From: Bacteroidota bacterium
GTDB lineage: Bacteria; Bacteroidota; Bacteroidia; Bacteroidales; UBA4417
Assembly: GCA_013376995.1 (NCBI GenBank)
Contig: JACAAZ010000002.1
Location: 287,694 to 351,693, forward strand
Direction of reading: 5' to 3'
DNA length: 64,000 bases
Made by a program: the position numbers and the translations under genes. This document shows positions 44,299-52,759 of the stretch, in pieces (positions within the stretch are counted from its first letter, which is position 1; each line of letters starts with the position of its first letter). Under the pieces are notes generated by a model. That model saw nothing but the letters and a program-made list of their open reading frames with translations, made no database searches and was not told the origin of the DNA.

Positions 44299-45702
44299 TT
44301 AATTTAGTCCCAGCTCTTCCCCCCTCTCCGGTATCACAATCCTCCCAAACCCTGCTTCCTTCAGCTTGCCAGCATAAAAGACCTGGGCCTCATATTCCCC
44401 GTGCACCAGGAAGATGTTTTTAATTTGGTTGGGATCCTGGCATTTCAGGAAAGCGATCATTTCCTGGTAATCGCCATGGCCGGAGAAGGCTTCGATGGTT
44501 TCAACCCTGGCACGGACAGGGTGCTTTACACCAAAAATGGAAACCTCTTTTTCTCCGCGTATGATCCTGGCACCCAGGGTTACGGGGGAACAGTACCCGA
44601 CAGCCAATATGGTATTATTGGGATTTTCGATATTGTTGGCCAGGTGATGCTTGATGCGCCCGGCTTCCATCATGCCTGAAGCAGAAATGATCACACATGG
44701 CTTTTTGTTGGTGTTTAGCCGCTTGGATTCTTCGGCCGTCTTAAGATAGAAAAGCTGTCCGAAGCCAAAGGGATCAGGGTCGTGGGTCATTACATCGTGC
44801 ACATCCTCATTCAGGTTGTCGGTATGCATACGGAAGATGTCCGTGGCATTCACGGCAAGGGGACTGTCCACATAGATGTTCACCTTGGGCAGGAGGCCCT
44901 CATTGAAGAAATTATTCAGGGCATAGACAATTTCCTGGGTCCGGCCGATGGCAAAGGAGGGGATGATCACCTTGCCGCCTTTTTCAACGCAGGTTTGGCG
45001 GATTACTCGTAAGAGTTCTGCTTCAGCTTCCTGCAAATGGGGGTGCAGGCGGTTCCCATAGGTGGATTCGGCAATCAGGTAATCACATTGGGGGAAGGGT
45101 TGTGGAGATTTGAGGATGCGGCTTACAGGGCGTCCGATATCTCCGGTATAGGCAATTCGGGTGGTTTTGCCGTTTTCTGTGATTTCCAGGAAGGCCACCC
45201 CGCTTCCAAGCATATGGCCGGTATTGAAGAATTTAACCCTGATGTTTTCATCGATACGGAACTTCCGGTCATAAGCTATCCCAATGAACAACTCCATGCA
45301 TTTCTTTGCATCTTCTTCCGTATAAATGGGTTCGACCGGTGGCAGGCCTTTTGCTATCCTTCTTTTATTGAACCACTTAACATCACCCTCTTGTATGTGC
45401 CCGCTGTCAACGAGCATGATGGAGCAGAGGTCGCGTGTGGCGCTGGTACATATGACGGAGCCGCGGAAACCCAGGTGGTAGATATAGGGTATCAGCCCGG
45501 AATGGTCGATATGGGCATGGGTAAGGATGATATGGTCGATGGTGGCTGGGTCGAAACCAAGATCGCGGTTCATGGCATCGGTTGCCATTCCCTTGCCCTG
45601 GAACATCCCGCAATCCAGCAGGATCTTTTTGCCGCTATCCGTGGTGATAAGGTGTTTGCTGCCGGTTACTTCGCGTGCTGCACCGATAAATTTGATTTTC
45701 AT
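44299..45702 (-). CDS. MBL-fold RNA-processing exonuclease (CPSF73/RNase J-like)
   Basis: A 467-residue beta-CASP metallohydrolase. MKIKFIGAAREVTGSKHLIT starts the domain. The zinc motif THAHIDHSG gives His62, His64, Asp66 and His67. AYTGDIGRP and FNTGHMLGSG complete the MBL half. The beta-CASP insertion includes FAIGRTQEIVYALN and VDSPLAVNATDIF, then ISASGMMEAGRIKHHL, and IEAFSGHGDYQEM plus NIFLVHGEYEAQ finish the site. It probably degrades or processes RNA. The ATG at 45702 is chosen because the family begins there; an upstream frame adds 34 unlikely residues. A fragment of its 3' end occurs at 43316-43500. Confidence 0.93.
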   Translation of the reverse strand: MKIKFIGAAREVTGSKHLITTDSGKKILLDCGMFQGKGMATDAMNRDLGFDPATIDHIILTHAHIDHSGLIPYIYHLGFRGSVICTSATRDLCSIMLVDSGHIQEGDVKWFNKRRIAKGLPPVEPIYTEEDAKKCMELFIGIAYDRKFRIDENIRVKFFNTGHMLGSGVAFLEITENGKTTRIAYTGDIGRPVSRILKSPQPFPQCDYLIAESTYGNRLHPHLQEAEAELLRVIRQTCVEKGGKVIIPSFAIGRTQEIVYALNNFFNEGLLPKVNIYVDSPLAVNATDIFRMHTDNLNEDVHDVMTHDPDPFGFGQLFYLKTAEESKRLNTNKKPCVIISASGMMEAGRIKHHLANNIENPNNTILAVGYCSPVTLGARIIRGEKEVSIFGVKHPVRARVETIEAFSGHGDYQEMIAFLKCQDPNQIKNIFLVHGEYEAQVFYAGKLKEAGFGRIVIPERGEELGLN

Positions 45703-46244
45703 TTCTGTACAATTAATAGCTGAAAACTGAAAAATGCTTTTCCATTCAAACTTACTAATATATCTGGTACATTCTCTATTGGAGGTTGATATAGTAACAT
45801 TCACTCAAAAGCACATTGGCAACTTGTTACCAATAATTCTCTCTATAATCTTTTTCAACCTAACCTAGATATAGACTTCCTGGCCCAAATCATTGCCATG
45901 AAGACGAAATTAATGCCACTAAGACACTAAGGCACGAAGATACACGAAGGATTCTCAGAAGGGTTTCCGGAAAGGATCTTTGTGATTCTTTGTGCCTTCG
46001 TGACTTTGTGGCGAAAATGTTAGCCCTGATTCTTACCACAAGGCTCTCTGTAGATGGTGTTATTGCCAGGATTGATATAAAGTGATACGATCTGCCTCAG
46101 GCGGAGGGGTTAGCGGGTTACCAGGTATCCCCCGGTCATGTATAAATTCCTGGCTCCTCAAAATCTTAACAATTCTTAAGCCGTCATGATGTGCCGATAA
46201 TTTTTGCAAATTTGCAATTGGAAACAATAAAAAAAGGAAAACTG
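45703..46244. other. Gene-free interval with an interspersed repeat
   Basis: No coding sequence is supported. It contains the inverted repeat at 45914-46012 and a small palindrome TCTGCCTCAGGCGGA near 46089. The last 50 bases would hold the promoter of the cyclophilin gene. Confidence 0.6.
45914..46012. repeat. Interspersed inverted repeat (TGCCAC...GTGGCG), copy D
   Basis: TGCCACTAAGACACTAAGGC at the left pairs with GTGCCTTCGTGACTTTGTGG at the right; the loop includes a CTTTGTGATTCTTTG block shared with the copies near 33.3-33.7 kb. No ORF is inside. Confidence 0.7.
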
Positions 46245-46862
46245 ATGAAAAGACTGATTCTGATACTGATTCTGCCAATTATGATGATTGCAGCAGGTAA
46301 TGCCCAGACCAAAACAGCCCCAGCCGTCAAGAAGGCCCCGGCAACAAAAGCCGCCCCGGCACGCGTGAAGTTCGTTATCCACACGGATTACGGTGACATG
46401 AAAGGTGTACTTTACAATGAAACCCCAAAACACAGGGATAACTTCGTTAAGCTGGCCAAGTCGGGATTCTATGATGGAACTTTATTTCACAGGGTTATCC
46501 TGGGATTCATGATCCAGGGTGGTGACCCGGATTCAAAAAATGCAAAACCCGGACAGGCACTGGGTATGGGTGGTCCTGGTTATACCATTCCTGCTGAGTT
46601 CAACCTGAAACTTCAGCATAAAAGGGGCGCTCTTGCTGCTGCACGTTTAGGTGGCCCATCCAATCCGCAGAAGGCTTCTTCGGGATCGCAGTTCTATATC
46701 GTGGAACCTGTTGCCGGAACCCACTTCCTGGATAACGATTATACAGTGTTTGGAGAGATTACCGAAGGTTTTGATGTGATCACCAAGATCGCATCGGTTC
46801 AGAAGGACGGATCTGATCGCCCGGTGAAGGATGTAAAGATGACCGTGAAGATCGTGAAATAG
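46245..46862 (+). CDS. Exported cyclophilin-type peptidyl-prolyl isomerase
   Basis: A 205-residue protein with signal peptide residues 1-20 (IMMIAAGNAQ), then a short Ala/Lys/Pro-rich linker (about 21-42). The cyclophilin domain follows: NFVKLAKSGFYDGTLFHRVI with the catalytic FHRV arginine, GFMIQGGDP, then SSGSQFYIVEP and LDNDYTVFGEI. It accelerates proline isomerisation during folding of exported proteins. The ATG at 46245 is preceded by AAAGGAAA, and the signal peptide starts exactly there. A clear terminator follows the gene. Confidence 0.94.
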   Translation: MKRLILILILPIMMIAAGNAQTKTAPAVKKAPATKAAPARVKFVIHTDYGDMKGVLYNETPKHRDNFVKLAKSGFYDGTLFHRVILGFMIQGGDPDSKNAKPGQALGMGGPGYTIPAEFNLKLQHKRGALAAARLGGPSNPQKASSGSQFYIVEPVAGTHFLDNDYTVFGEITEGFDVITKIASVQKDGSDRPVKDVKMTVKIVK

Positions 46863-46888
46863 TTTTACAGATTCTTTCCGTTATGCAG

Positions 46889-46920
46889 AAGGAGAACAGT
46901 TGATGTTCTCCTTTTGTGTT
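46889..46920 (+). terminator. Rho-independent terminator of the cyclophilin gene
   Basis: AAGGAGAAC (46889-46897) and GTTCTCCTT (46905-46913) form a 9-bp stem with a 7-base loop, followed by TTGTGTTTT. Confidence 0.85.
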
Positions 46921-46956
46921 TTATAAGCAGAATTAACTAGAAAAGAGTAAATAGAA

Positions 46957-47042
46957 CACGGATGACACTGAAAATACTGATGCTCACAGATCTGTGTAAA
47001 TCAGTATTTCCCGTGTCATCCCTGCCTGTCGGCAGACAGGCG
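46957..47042. repeat. Long imperfect palindrome with embedded GCCTGTC-GGCA-GACAGGC
   Basis: GGATGACAC pairs with GTGTCATCC and AAATACTGAT pairs with ATCAGTATTT around CACAGATCTGTG, making a long hairpin. A second perfect hairpin, GCCTGTC (47024-47030) with GACAGGC (47035-47041), follows. It lies between the convergent cyclophilin and kbl genes and could help terminate kbl, but the size suggests a repeat element. Confidence 0.7.
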
Positions 47043-47066
47043 CGTGCTAAAACGGGGATAAGGTAA

Positions 47067-48260
47067 TTAACCTTTCAGTACGCCTAACTCTTTCCCAACC
47101 TTGGTGAAGGCGGCAACACATTTATCCAGGTGCTCGCGGTCGTGGGCAGCGGAGATCTGTACACGGATACGGGCCTGTCCTTTAGGTACAACAGGGTAGT
47201 AGAAACCAATAACATAAATACCCTCACCCAATAGCTTGGCGGCCATTTCCTGGCTCAGCTTTGCATCATACAGCATAACTGCACAGATGGCAGACTGGGT
47301 TGGTTTTACATCGAAACCAGCCTCGATCATTTTCTTTGAGAAGTATGCAGTATTGGCGTGGAGCTTATCCTGCAGCTCATTGGTTTCGCTCATCATATCA
47401 AACATCTTGATACCGGCAGCAGCAACCATTGGAGGAATTGAATTCGAAAAAAGATAAGGACGTGAACGCTGGCGAAGCAGGTCGATGATTTCCTTTTTAC
47501 CGGTCGTGAAACCACCAATAGCGCCACCAAAGGCTTTTCCAAGCGTTCCGGTAATGATCTCGATCTTGCCGCGGAGGTTATGCAATTCAGTTACACCTCG
47601 GCCGGTCTGACCAACAACACCGGCTGAATGGCATTCGTCAACCATGATCATGGCGTCGTATTTCTGCGCCAGTTCATAGATCTTATCCATCTTGGCAACA
47701 TTGCCATCCATGGAGAATACACCGTCGGTAACAATGAGGCGGAAACGCTGTGCCTGGGCAATCTTGAGCTGTTCTTCAAGTTCAGCCATATCAGCGTTGG
47801 CATAACGGTAACGGACTGCCTTGCAAAGACGAACACCGTCGATGATGGAGGCGTGGTTCAGAGCATCGGAAATGATGGCATCTTCTTCGCCCAATAGAGG
47901 TTCAAAAACTCCGCCGTTTGCATCAAAACAGGCAGCATATAGGATAGTATCTTCAGTTCCGAAGAATTCGGCAATCTTGGCTTCCAGTTGCTTATGCAGA
48001 TCCTGTGTTCCACAAATAAAGCGGACAGATGAAAGGCCATATCCGTGTGAGTCAAGAGCTTCTTTGGCAGCAGCAATCAGTTTGGGGTTATTGGAAAGCC
48101 CCAGGTAGTTATTGGCACAGAAATTCAGAACTTCGGCTCCTGAGTTTACCTTGATCTCGGCACCCTGTGGAGAAGTGATGATCCTTTCATTTTTGAACAA
48201 ACCAGCTTCCCTGATATCAGTCAGTTCCTTCTGGAGATGGGCTTGCATGCGATCGTACAT
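47067..48260 (-). CDS. kbl: Glycine C-acetyltransferase (2-amino-3-ketobutyrate CoA ligase)
   Basis: A 397-residue PLP enzyme of the alpha-oxoamine synthase family. It converts 2-amino-3-oxobutyrate and CoA to glycine and acetyl-CoA, the second step of threonine breakdown. NFCANNYLGLSNNPKLI starts the domain, YGLSSVRFICGTQDLHKQLE follows, and the PLP lysine is in ITGTLGKAFGGAIGGF (about residue 243). VDECHSAGVVGQTGRG supplies the cofactor Asp. It is transcribed away from the threonine dehydrogenase gene, so the two pathway genes share a ~300-base divergent control region. The length is typical. Confidence 0.96.
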   Translation of the reverse strand: MYDRMQAHLQKELTDIREAGLFKNERIITSPQGAEIKVNSGAEVLNFCANNYLGLSNNPKLIAAAKEALDSHGYGLSSVRFICGTQDLHKQLEAKIAEFFGTEDTILYAACFDANGGVFEPLLGEEDAIISDALNHASIIDGVRLCKAVRYRYANADMAELEEQLKIAQAQRFRLIVTDGVFSMDGNVAKMDKIYELAQKYDAMIMVDECHSAGVVGQTGRGVTELHNLRGKIEIITGTLGKAFGGAIGGFTTGKKEIIDLLRQRSRPYLFSNSIPPMVAAAGIKMFDMMSETNELQDKLHANTAYFSKKMIEAGFDVKPTQSAICAVMLYDAKLSQEMAAKLLGEGIYVIGFYYPVVPKGQARIRVQISAAHDREHLDKCVAAFTKVGKELGVLKG

Positions 48261-48312
48261 AAGATGAAATTTTATGGGGTTAAACGCTATTGTTTATGGA
48301 TTAACAGTGGCG

Positions 48313-48320
48313 CAAAGATA
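48313..48320 (-). promoter_or_regulatory. Bacteroidota-type -7 box for kbl (TATCTTTG)
   Basis: TATCTTTG on the minus strand matches TAnnTTTG, about 52 bases upstream of the kbl ATG. Confidence 0.45.
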
Positions 48321-48478
48321 AATATTTGTTGTTTGCATGACCGGTTCAGAAAATAATTTGAAGAGAGTTTAATTAATCTTCACACTTCCCCGCTAAAGCC
48401 TTATCAGATCTCAAATAAATTAAATTAATATATTGAAAAACAGCGCAGTAGAAAATTTTCCAAGAAGCCGTTATAAAT

Positions 48479-48508
48479 TTTGTCAGATGCCAAATTTCAT
48501 TAATTTTG
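48479..48508 (+). promoter_or_regulatory. Promoter for tdh: TTTG and TAATTTTG boxes
   Basis: TTTG at 48479-48482 and TAATTTTG at 48501-48508 are 18 bases apart, close to the -33/-7 arrangement of Bacteroidota promoters. The ATG of the threonine dehydrogenase is 48 bases after the -7 box. Confidence 0.55.
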
Positions 48509-48556
48509 CCGCGCATTGTGAATCCTATAACAACAAAAACATAAAAAAATTCTAAG

Positions 48557-49519
48557 ATGAAAAACATTCTTGTCATCGGATCAGTAGGTCAGATAGGATC
48601 GGAACTGACTATGGAGCTTCGTAAGCGTTATGGAAATGGAAACGTAGTTGCCGGTTATCGTGCTACCAAGCCCACCGGGGACCTCCTCGAGTCAGGCCCG
48701 GCGGAAGTTGTTGATGCCACCAATATTGAACAGATCGCTGATGTGGTGAAGAAATACAAGATTGACACCATCTATAACCTCGCAGCCATCCTTTCAGCAG
48801 TTGGTGAAAGCAAACCACTGATTGCCTGGAATATCGGTATCGGCGGTTTGATGAATTGCCTGGAAGTAGCCCGGGAATATGGTTGTGCTGTTTCAACACC
48901 CAGTTCTATCGGGGCTTTTGGTTCCAGCACGCCGCTTGACAATACCCCACAGGATACCATCATGCGACCGGGAACCATGTACGGCGTTTCCAAAGTTGCC
49001 GGTGAACTGTTAGGAGATTACTACTACAAACGTTTTGGTGTTGATACGCGTTCTGTACGTTACCCGGGCATCATTTCCAACGTTACCCTGCCAGGTGGCG
49101 GGACTACGGATTATGCAGTAGAAATTTATTACGAAGCAATCAAGAACAAGAAATATACTTGCCCGCTTGGTGCCGGAACTTTCCTGGATATGATGTATAT
49201 GCCGGATGCTATTGATGCGGCCATCGACCTGATGGAAGCTGATCCTTCAAAGCTGGTTCACAGGAATTCTTTCAACATCACTGCTATGAGCTTTGACCCT
49301 GAGATCATTGCTAAAGAGATCAAGAAACATATTCCGGATTTTGTAATGGATTATGATGTAAACGCAATGAAACAGGGTATTGCCAATTCATGGCCAAACA
49401 GCATGGACGACAGCTGTGCCCGTAAGGAATGGGGCTGGGATCCAAAGTGGAACCTTGAAAAGATGACTTTAGATATGCTACAGGCTATCCGCAAAAAACA
49501 TGAAATGGGATTGTTCTAG
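48557..49519 (+). CDS. tdh: L-threonine 3-dehydrogenase, SDR (epimerase-like) type
   Basis: A 320-residue extended SDR. The NAD motif is VIGSVGQIGSEL at the N terminus; the catalytic Tyr/Lys are in MYGVSKVAGE; STPSSIGAFG and RYPGIIS are substrate-site blocks of the short-chain L-threonine dehydrogenases. It oxidises threonine to 2-amino-3-oxobutyrate, the substrate of the neighbouring Kbl. Its placement divergent from kbl supports this over a UDP-sugar epimerase assignment, which shares the fold. A hairpin with a T-rich tail follows the stop. Confidence 0.9.
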   Translation: MKNILVIGSVGQIGSELTMELRKRYGNGNVVAGYRATKPTGDLLESGPAEVVDATNIEQIADVVKKYKIDTIYNLAAILSAVGESKPLIAWNIGIGGLMNCLEVAREYGCAVSTPSSIGAFGSSTPLDNTPQDTIMRPGTMYGVSKVAGELLGDYYYKRFGVDTRSVRYPGIISNVTLPGGGTTDYAVEIYYEAIKNKKYTCPLGAGTFLDMMYMPDAIDAAIDLMEADPSKLVHRNSFNITAMSFDPEIIAKEIKKHIPDFVMDYDVNAMKQGIANSWPNSMDDSCARKEWGWDPKWNLEKMTLDMLQAIRKKHEMGLF

Positions 49520-49536
49520 TCCAACTTAGATGAAAT

Positions 49537-49575
49537 GAAAAAGGGTGCAGGTTTCTGTGCCCTTTTGTGTTTTAG
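49537..49575 (+). terminator. Probable terminator of tdh
   Basis: AAAAGGG and CCCTTTT form the stem around TGCAGGTTTCTGTG, with partial inner pairing, followed by GTGTTTTAG. Confidence 0.65.
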
Positions 49576-49790
49576 TGTTGGAAATTTTCTAGCTGGAAGA
49601 CGGGTTAAAAAGAAGCCTTCTGATAGCTTTATTACACAAAAACACGATCCGCCTGAGGCGGACTAAATCCCACTAAAACATTTTGTGGCCCTTTGTGTCT
49701 TCGTGCTTTAGTGTTGAAAAATGTTAATCTGGAAGCCGGTTTAAAAAGAAGCCTTCCAATAGCTTTATTACACAAAAACATGAAGGCACT
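49571..49790. repeat. Imperfect direct repeat (~136-bp offset) with GCCTGAGGCGG palindrome
   Basis: A segment containing TTAAAAAGAAGCCTTC, then ATAGCTTTATTACACAAAAA, occurs at about 49605-49645 and again about 49742-49781, with related flanks (TTTAGTGTTG, GGAAG). Between them lie the palindrome ATCCGCCTGAGGCGGA and a TTTGTGTCTTCGTGC block related to the interspersed repeat family. No coding sequence is seen. Confidence 0.7.
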
Positions 49791-49860
49791 AAGAATCCTC
49801 CATGAATATACCAGGATGCTTCTATTCAGGTATAAATGAATGAAAATTACCGGCTATTTG

Positions 49861-49890
49861 ACAAAAAAGGCTCTTAAACAAGAGCCTCTT
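49861..49890 (-). terminator. Rho-independent terminator of the cohesin-repeat operon
   Basis: On the minus strand AGGCTCTT, loop GTTT and AAGAGCCT are followed by TTTTTTG. Stem coordinates are 49868-49875 and 49880-49887, just past the stop at 49915. Confidence 0.85.
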
Positions 49891-49914
49891 ATGCATTTTA
49901 TAAAACCAGGAGAG

Positions 49915-52752
49915 TTATGGTTTTTGGGCCTGGATAATAGCTGTTGAATTGTTATCGATTATTGCCATATCTGATCCATCAACAATACCATCGCCATTGA
50001 TATCCTCTGAATTATAGCCTGAAAGCAGCATGGTACTGGCATTATCTATTGCAGCCATATCTGAACCATCTACTACCCCATCCTGATTTGCATCTCCTCC
50101 ATAGATTAAGTAAATAGAGCCAACCTGTTTCAGGTTATTTCCAAATGCCTGGGTAGCGGCATTGCTAAAGTTATAGTTCACAGTCCCCGGTGAAAAGGAA
50201 ACCGGCAGTCCGCTCCACGTTTCAATACTGTTCCGGTGCCTGATCACAATGTAATAGGAACCAGAATAGATTACAGGTACAGAGAGTGTTGAACTTCCGT
50301 TTGTCAGCAGGTTTATGTTTCCGAATGATTGCACGAGTGTGTATGGGGAACTGTTCTGCCGTATTTCAACAGTAATTTTATCTGCCACCAATCCGGGAAA
50401 CTGGTTCCCCGTTGAGTTTTGAGCTTGATTCATCAAACTAGTAGATGTATTATATAATCCCTCAAGCATTACAGATAGATTTAGGGTCTTGGTTCCCCCG
50501 GTTACCGTAACAGCTAGAAGGCTTGAATTGCCATTGCCACAACTGTTTAAAGGAGTTACCTGGATATTCCCATTATTATTTCCTGCACTAACCACTATGC
50601 TGGTGCTTCCCTGGCCGCTAGTAATTGTCCATCCCCCGGGGACTGTCCAAAAATAGGATGTAGCATTAGGAACCGCTGAAATCGAATAACCTATCCCTGC
50701 TTGTCCAAAAGGAACCGATGCTGGTCCGGAAACACTTCCTGCAGCTGATGGAAGAGGGTTCAATGCCATTGTGATCGCATTGGATGTCACTGGCGAGGAA
50801 GAGGCACAGGTCCCTGACGGGGTAAGTACGCAGGTAATGATATCTGCATTTGAGAGTGTGCTGCTGGTAAAGGTGGCATTCGTTTCCCCGGGAATGACAG
50901 AACCATTTTTCTTCCATTGATAGGTCGGGGATCCTCCGTTTACGGGTAATGCAGTGAAAACGACAACAGTCCCGGCACAGATAGTTCCTGGCGGATTTGC
51001 TGTGATGCTTACACTTGCAGTCCCGGAATTGACTCCAGTTATACTGCCGTTAACGTCCACCCATGGACTGGGAGAACCCTGGTTTAAAAGAACATTCAGC
51101 AATTGAAGAGATGCAGAAGATCCGTTAACAAAACCTGCATTCAATCCAAACTTGAGATAGAAAATGGTCCCGGTAGTATTGAATGGAGTTGTACCGGATC
51201 CTGCAACAATAACGGATCCGGTGGATGGATTGCTTACAAATGTCCAACCCTGCGACAGGGTACCTGTAGGTTCAACCTGCTGAAAGGTCAGGAGGGTTGA
51301 ATTGTAAGTAATCTTAGCTTGTATAGAATAAATGGATTCACCTGCCGGTAAGGCATTGATCAGGACGGGGTAGTAAAAAACTCCGGCTGCAGGGCAGGTG
51401 GAAGGTTCAGGCATGGTTATCTGGGTATCATATAAAGTCCAGGCCCCTGATGATGCAGTTGCGCCATGCGCATCTACAACAGATACAACGAGGGTCCCCC
51501 CTTTTATAGCATTCACAACACCTGCCGGGCTTATGGAAGCAATGGTAGGATCATTAACACTCCAGGTAAGAGGCGGTGTGGCTCCTCCATTAACGGTGAA
51601 TAATTGGGATTGCCCTGCTATCAAAGAACCCGTATAGGGAGTGATGGAAAGGACCGGGAGGTTAATGGTGGTGAAGTATCCATCCGTTATTGTTGGCACA
51701 AAGATCTCATTGAAGAGTGCAGAGGTAAAGTTGATTGCCGTGCCACCAGCATTTTGGGTTGAAACATGAAACCTAACATAAATAAGTGTTCCGCTTCCCG
51801 TTAAAGGTGTGTTACCTGCAAAAGCTACCGAAACTGTTCCGGGTATCCCTGTATTCATTACAGGTGCAGGATAGGTAGCAAGCATGGTTCCGGCCTGCAC
51901 AACAATGGATGGTGTCAGGATATTGGAATTGAAGTTAATGGTAAAGTTGCCCGAAAGAACATTCAATCCTGTCAGATCTGTAGTATTTATAGGTACGTCA
52001 ATGTCAGATCCCTGCCATTGGCTAAGGTTGGTGGGAATGCTGAGACGCATGGCCCGGATATCAATAAAACTATTGGTTGTATCCCGTAAACCATTATGAT
52101 CAACTACTACGACCTTGGTCAAACCATAGTTTGTCGCCGTGAGCAGTCCCGATGTGTTTATGGATGCAATCGATGAATTGGTTACATACCACTGGAAGGG
52201 CGCTGTCCCTCCCGACTGGTAAAATTGTAAGGTTTCTCCTTTGGAGATAAGGCCGTTGTTTGGGCTAATGTTGATAGAAGGAGGTGATGTAATGTTTAAA
52301 TAACCATTATGAAAGATCATTGCCGGTGTTCCTTCATTGAAATAGTTATTCTGAGCATTTGTAAAGCTAATATACATTCCACCTGGTTGCCGCGCTTTAA
52401 AGCGGATATAGATAAATTTCCCTATCCCGCTCAGAGGGGCTGTCCCGGCATTTGCGATGGTAACCACTCCCGGTACGGAGGTGTTAACTGCCGGGCTTCC
52501 AAAAGGGGCGCTAAGCGTTCCTGTGGTGATCACAGATACTACCTGCAAAAGATTTTGGTCAAATGTAAGTTGCAGGGTATAGGAGAGGATATTGTAGCCG
52601 GTAAGACTATTATCTGCATATACCGGGATATCAATATTATTTCCTGAAACAACGGTCGTATCCGGCACACGCATATTAATAGTCTGCGCCTCCAGGTTTC
52701 CTCCTGTCAACAGCAGTGACAGGAGGAAGAAGAAAATTATTAGTTGTCGCAT
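49915..52752 (-). CDS. Secreted multi-cohesin/Ig protein with C-terminal dockerin-like repeat
   Basis: A 945-residue exported protein (signal ~1-22). Three cohesin-like domains (about 24-153, 230-365, 450-590) share the scheme VSG..I.IPVY...L.G.N..SYTL.LTFD...L and a closing GTLIYVRF. They alternate with Big_2-like domains (about 155-230, 367-445). Then come an Ig-like domain (about 595-670) and a PKD-like domain (about 680-760). The end is a dockerin-type pair of calcium loops: GDANQDGVVDGSDMAAID and DINGDGIVDGSDMAIID. It lacks a T9SS domain. It starts 7 bases after the stop of the upstream giant gene, so both form an operon. It may be an adhesive scaffold; no enzyme is fused. Confidence 0.82.
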   Translation of the reverse strand: MRQLIIFFFLLSLLLTGGNLEAQTINMRVPDTTVVSGNNIDIPVYADNSLTGYNILSYTLQLTFDQNLLQVVSVITTGTLSAPFGSPAVNTSVPGVVTIANAGTAPLSGIGKFIYIRFKARQPGGMYISFTNAQNNYFNEGTPAMIFHNGYLNITSPPSINISPNNGLISKGETLQFYQSGGTAPFQWYVTNSSIASINTSGLLTATNYGLTKVVVVDHNGLRDTTNSFIDIRAMRLSIPTNLSQWQGSDIDVPINTTDLTGLNVLSGNFTINFNSNILTPSIVVQAGTMLATYPAPVMNTGIPGTVSVAFAGNTPLTGSGTLIYVRFHVSTQNAGGTAINFTSALFNEIFVPTITDGYFTTINLPVLSITPYTGSLIAGQSQLFTVNGGATPPLTWSVNDPTIASISPAGVVNAIKGGTLVVSVVDAHGATASSGAWTLYDTQITMPEPSTCPAAGVFYYPVLINALPAGESIYSIQAKITYNSTLLTFQQVEPTGTLSQGWTFVSNPSTGSVIVAGSGTTPFNTTGTIFYLKFGLNAGFVNGSSASLQLLNVLLNQGSPSPWVDVNGSITGVNSGTASVSITANPPGTICAGTVVVFTALPVNGGSPTYQWKKNGSVIPGETNATFTSSTLSNADIITCVLTPSGTCASSSPVTSNAITMALNPLPSAAGSVSGPASVPFGQAGIGYSISAVPNATSYFWTVPGGWTITSGQGSTSIVVSAGNNNGNIQVTPLNSCGNGNSSLLAVTVTGGTKTLNLSVMLEGLYNTSTSLMNQAQNSTGNQFPGLVADKITVEIRQNSSPYTLVQSFGNINLLTNGSSTLSVPVIYSGSYYIVIRHRNSIETWSGLPVSFSPGTVNYNFSNAATQAFGNNLKQVGSIYLIYGGDANQDGVVDGSDMAAIDNASTMLLSGYNSEDINGDGIVDGSDMAIIDNNSTAIIQAQKP

Positions 52753-52759
52753 TGTTCAG

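Noticed and set aside
45037-45723. 228-codon open frame antisense to the MBL RNase gene
   Set aside because: The minus strand encodes a full beta-CASP protein with all catalytic motifs; the + frame has no recognisable family or start signal.
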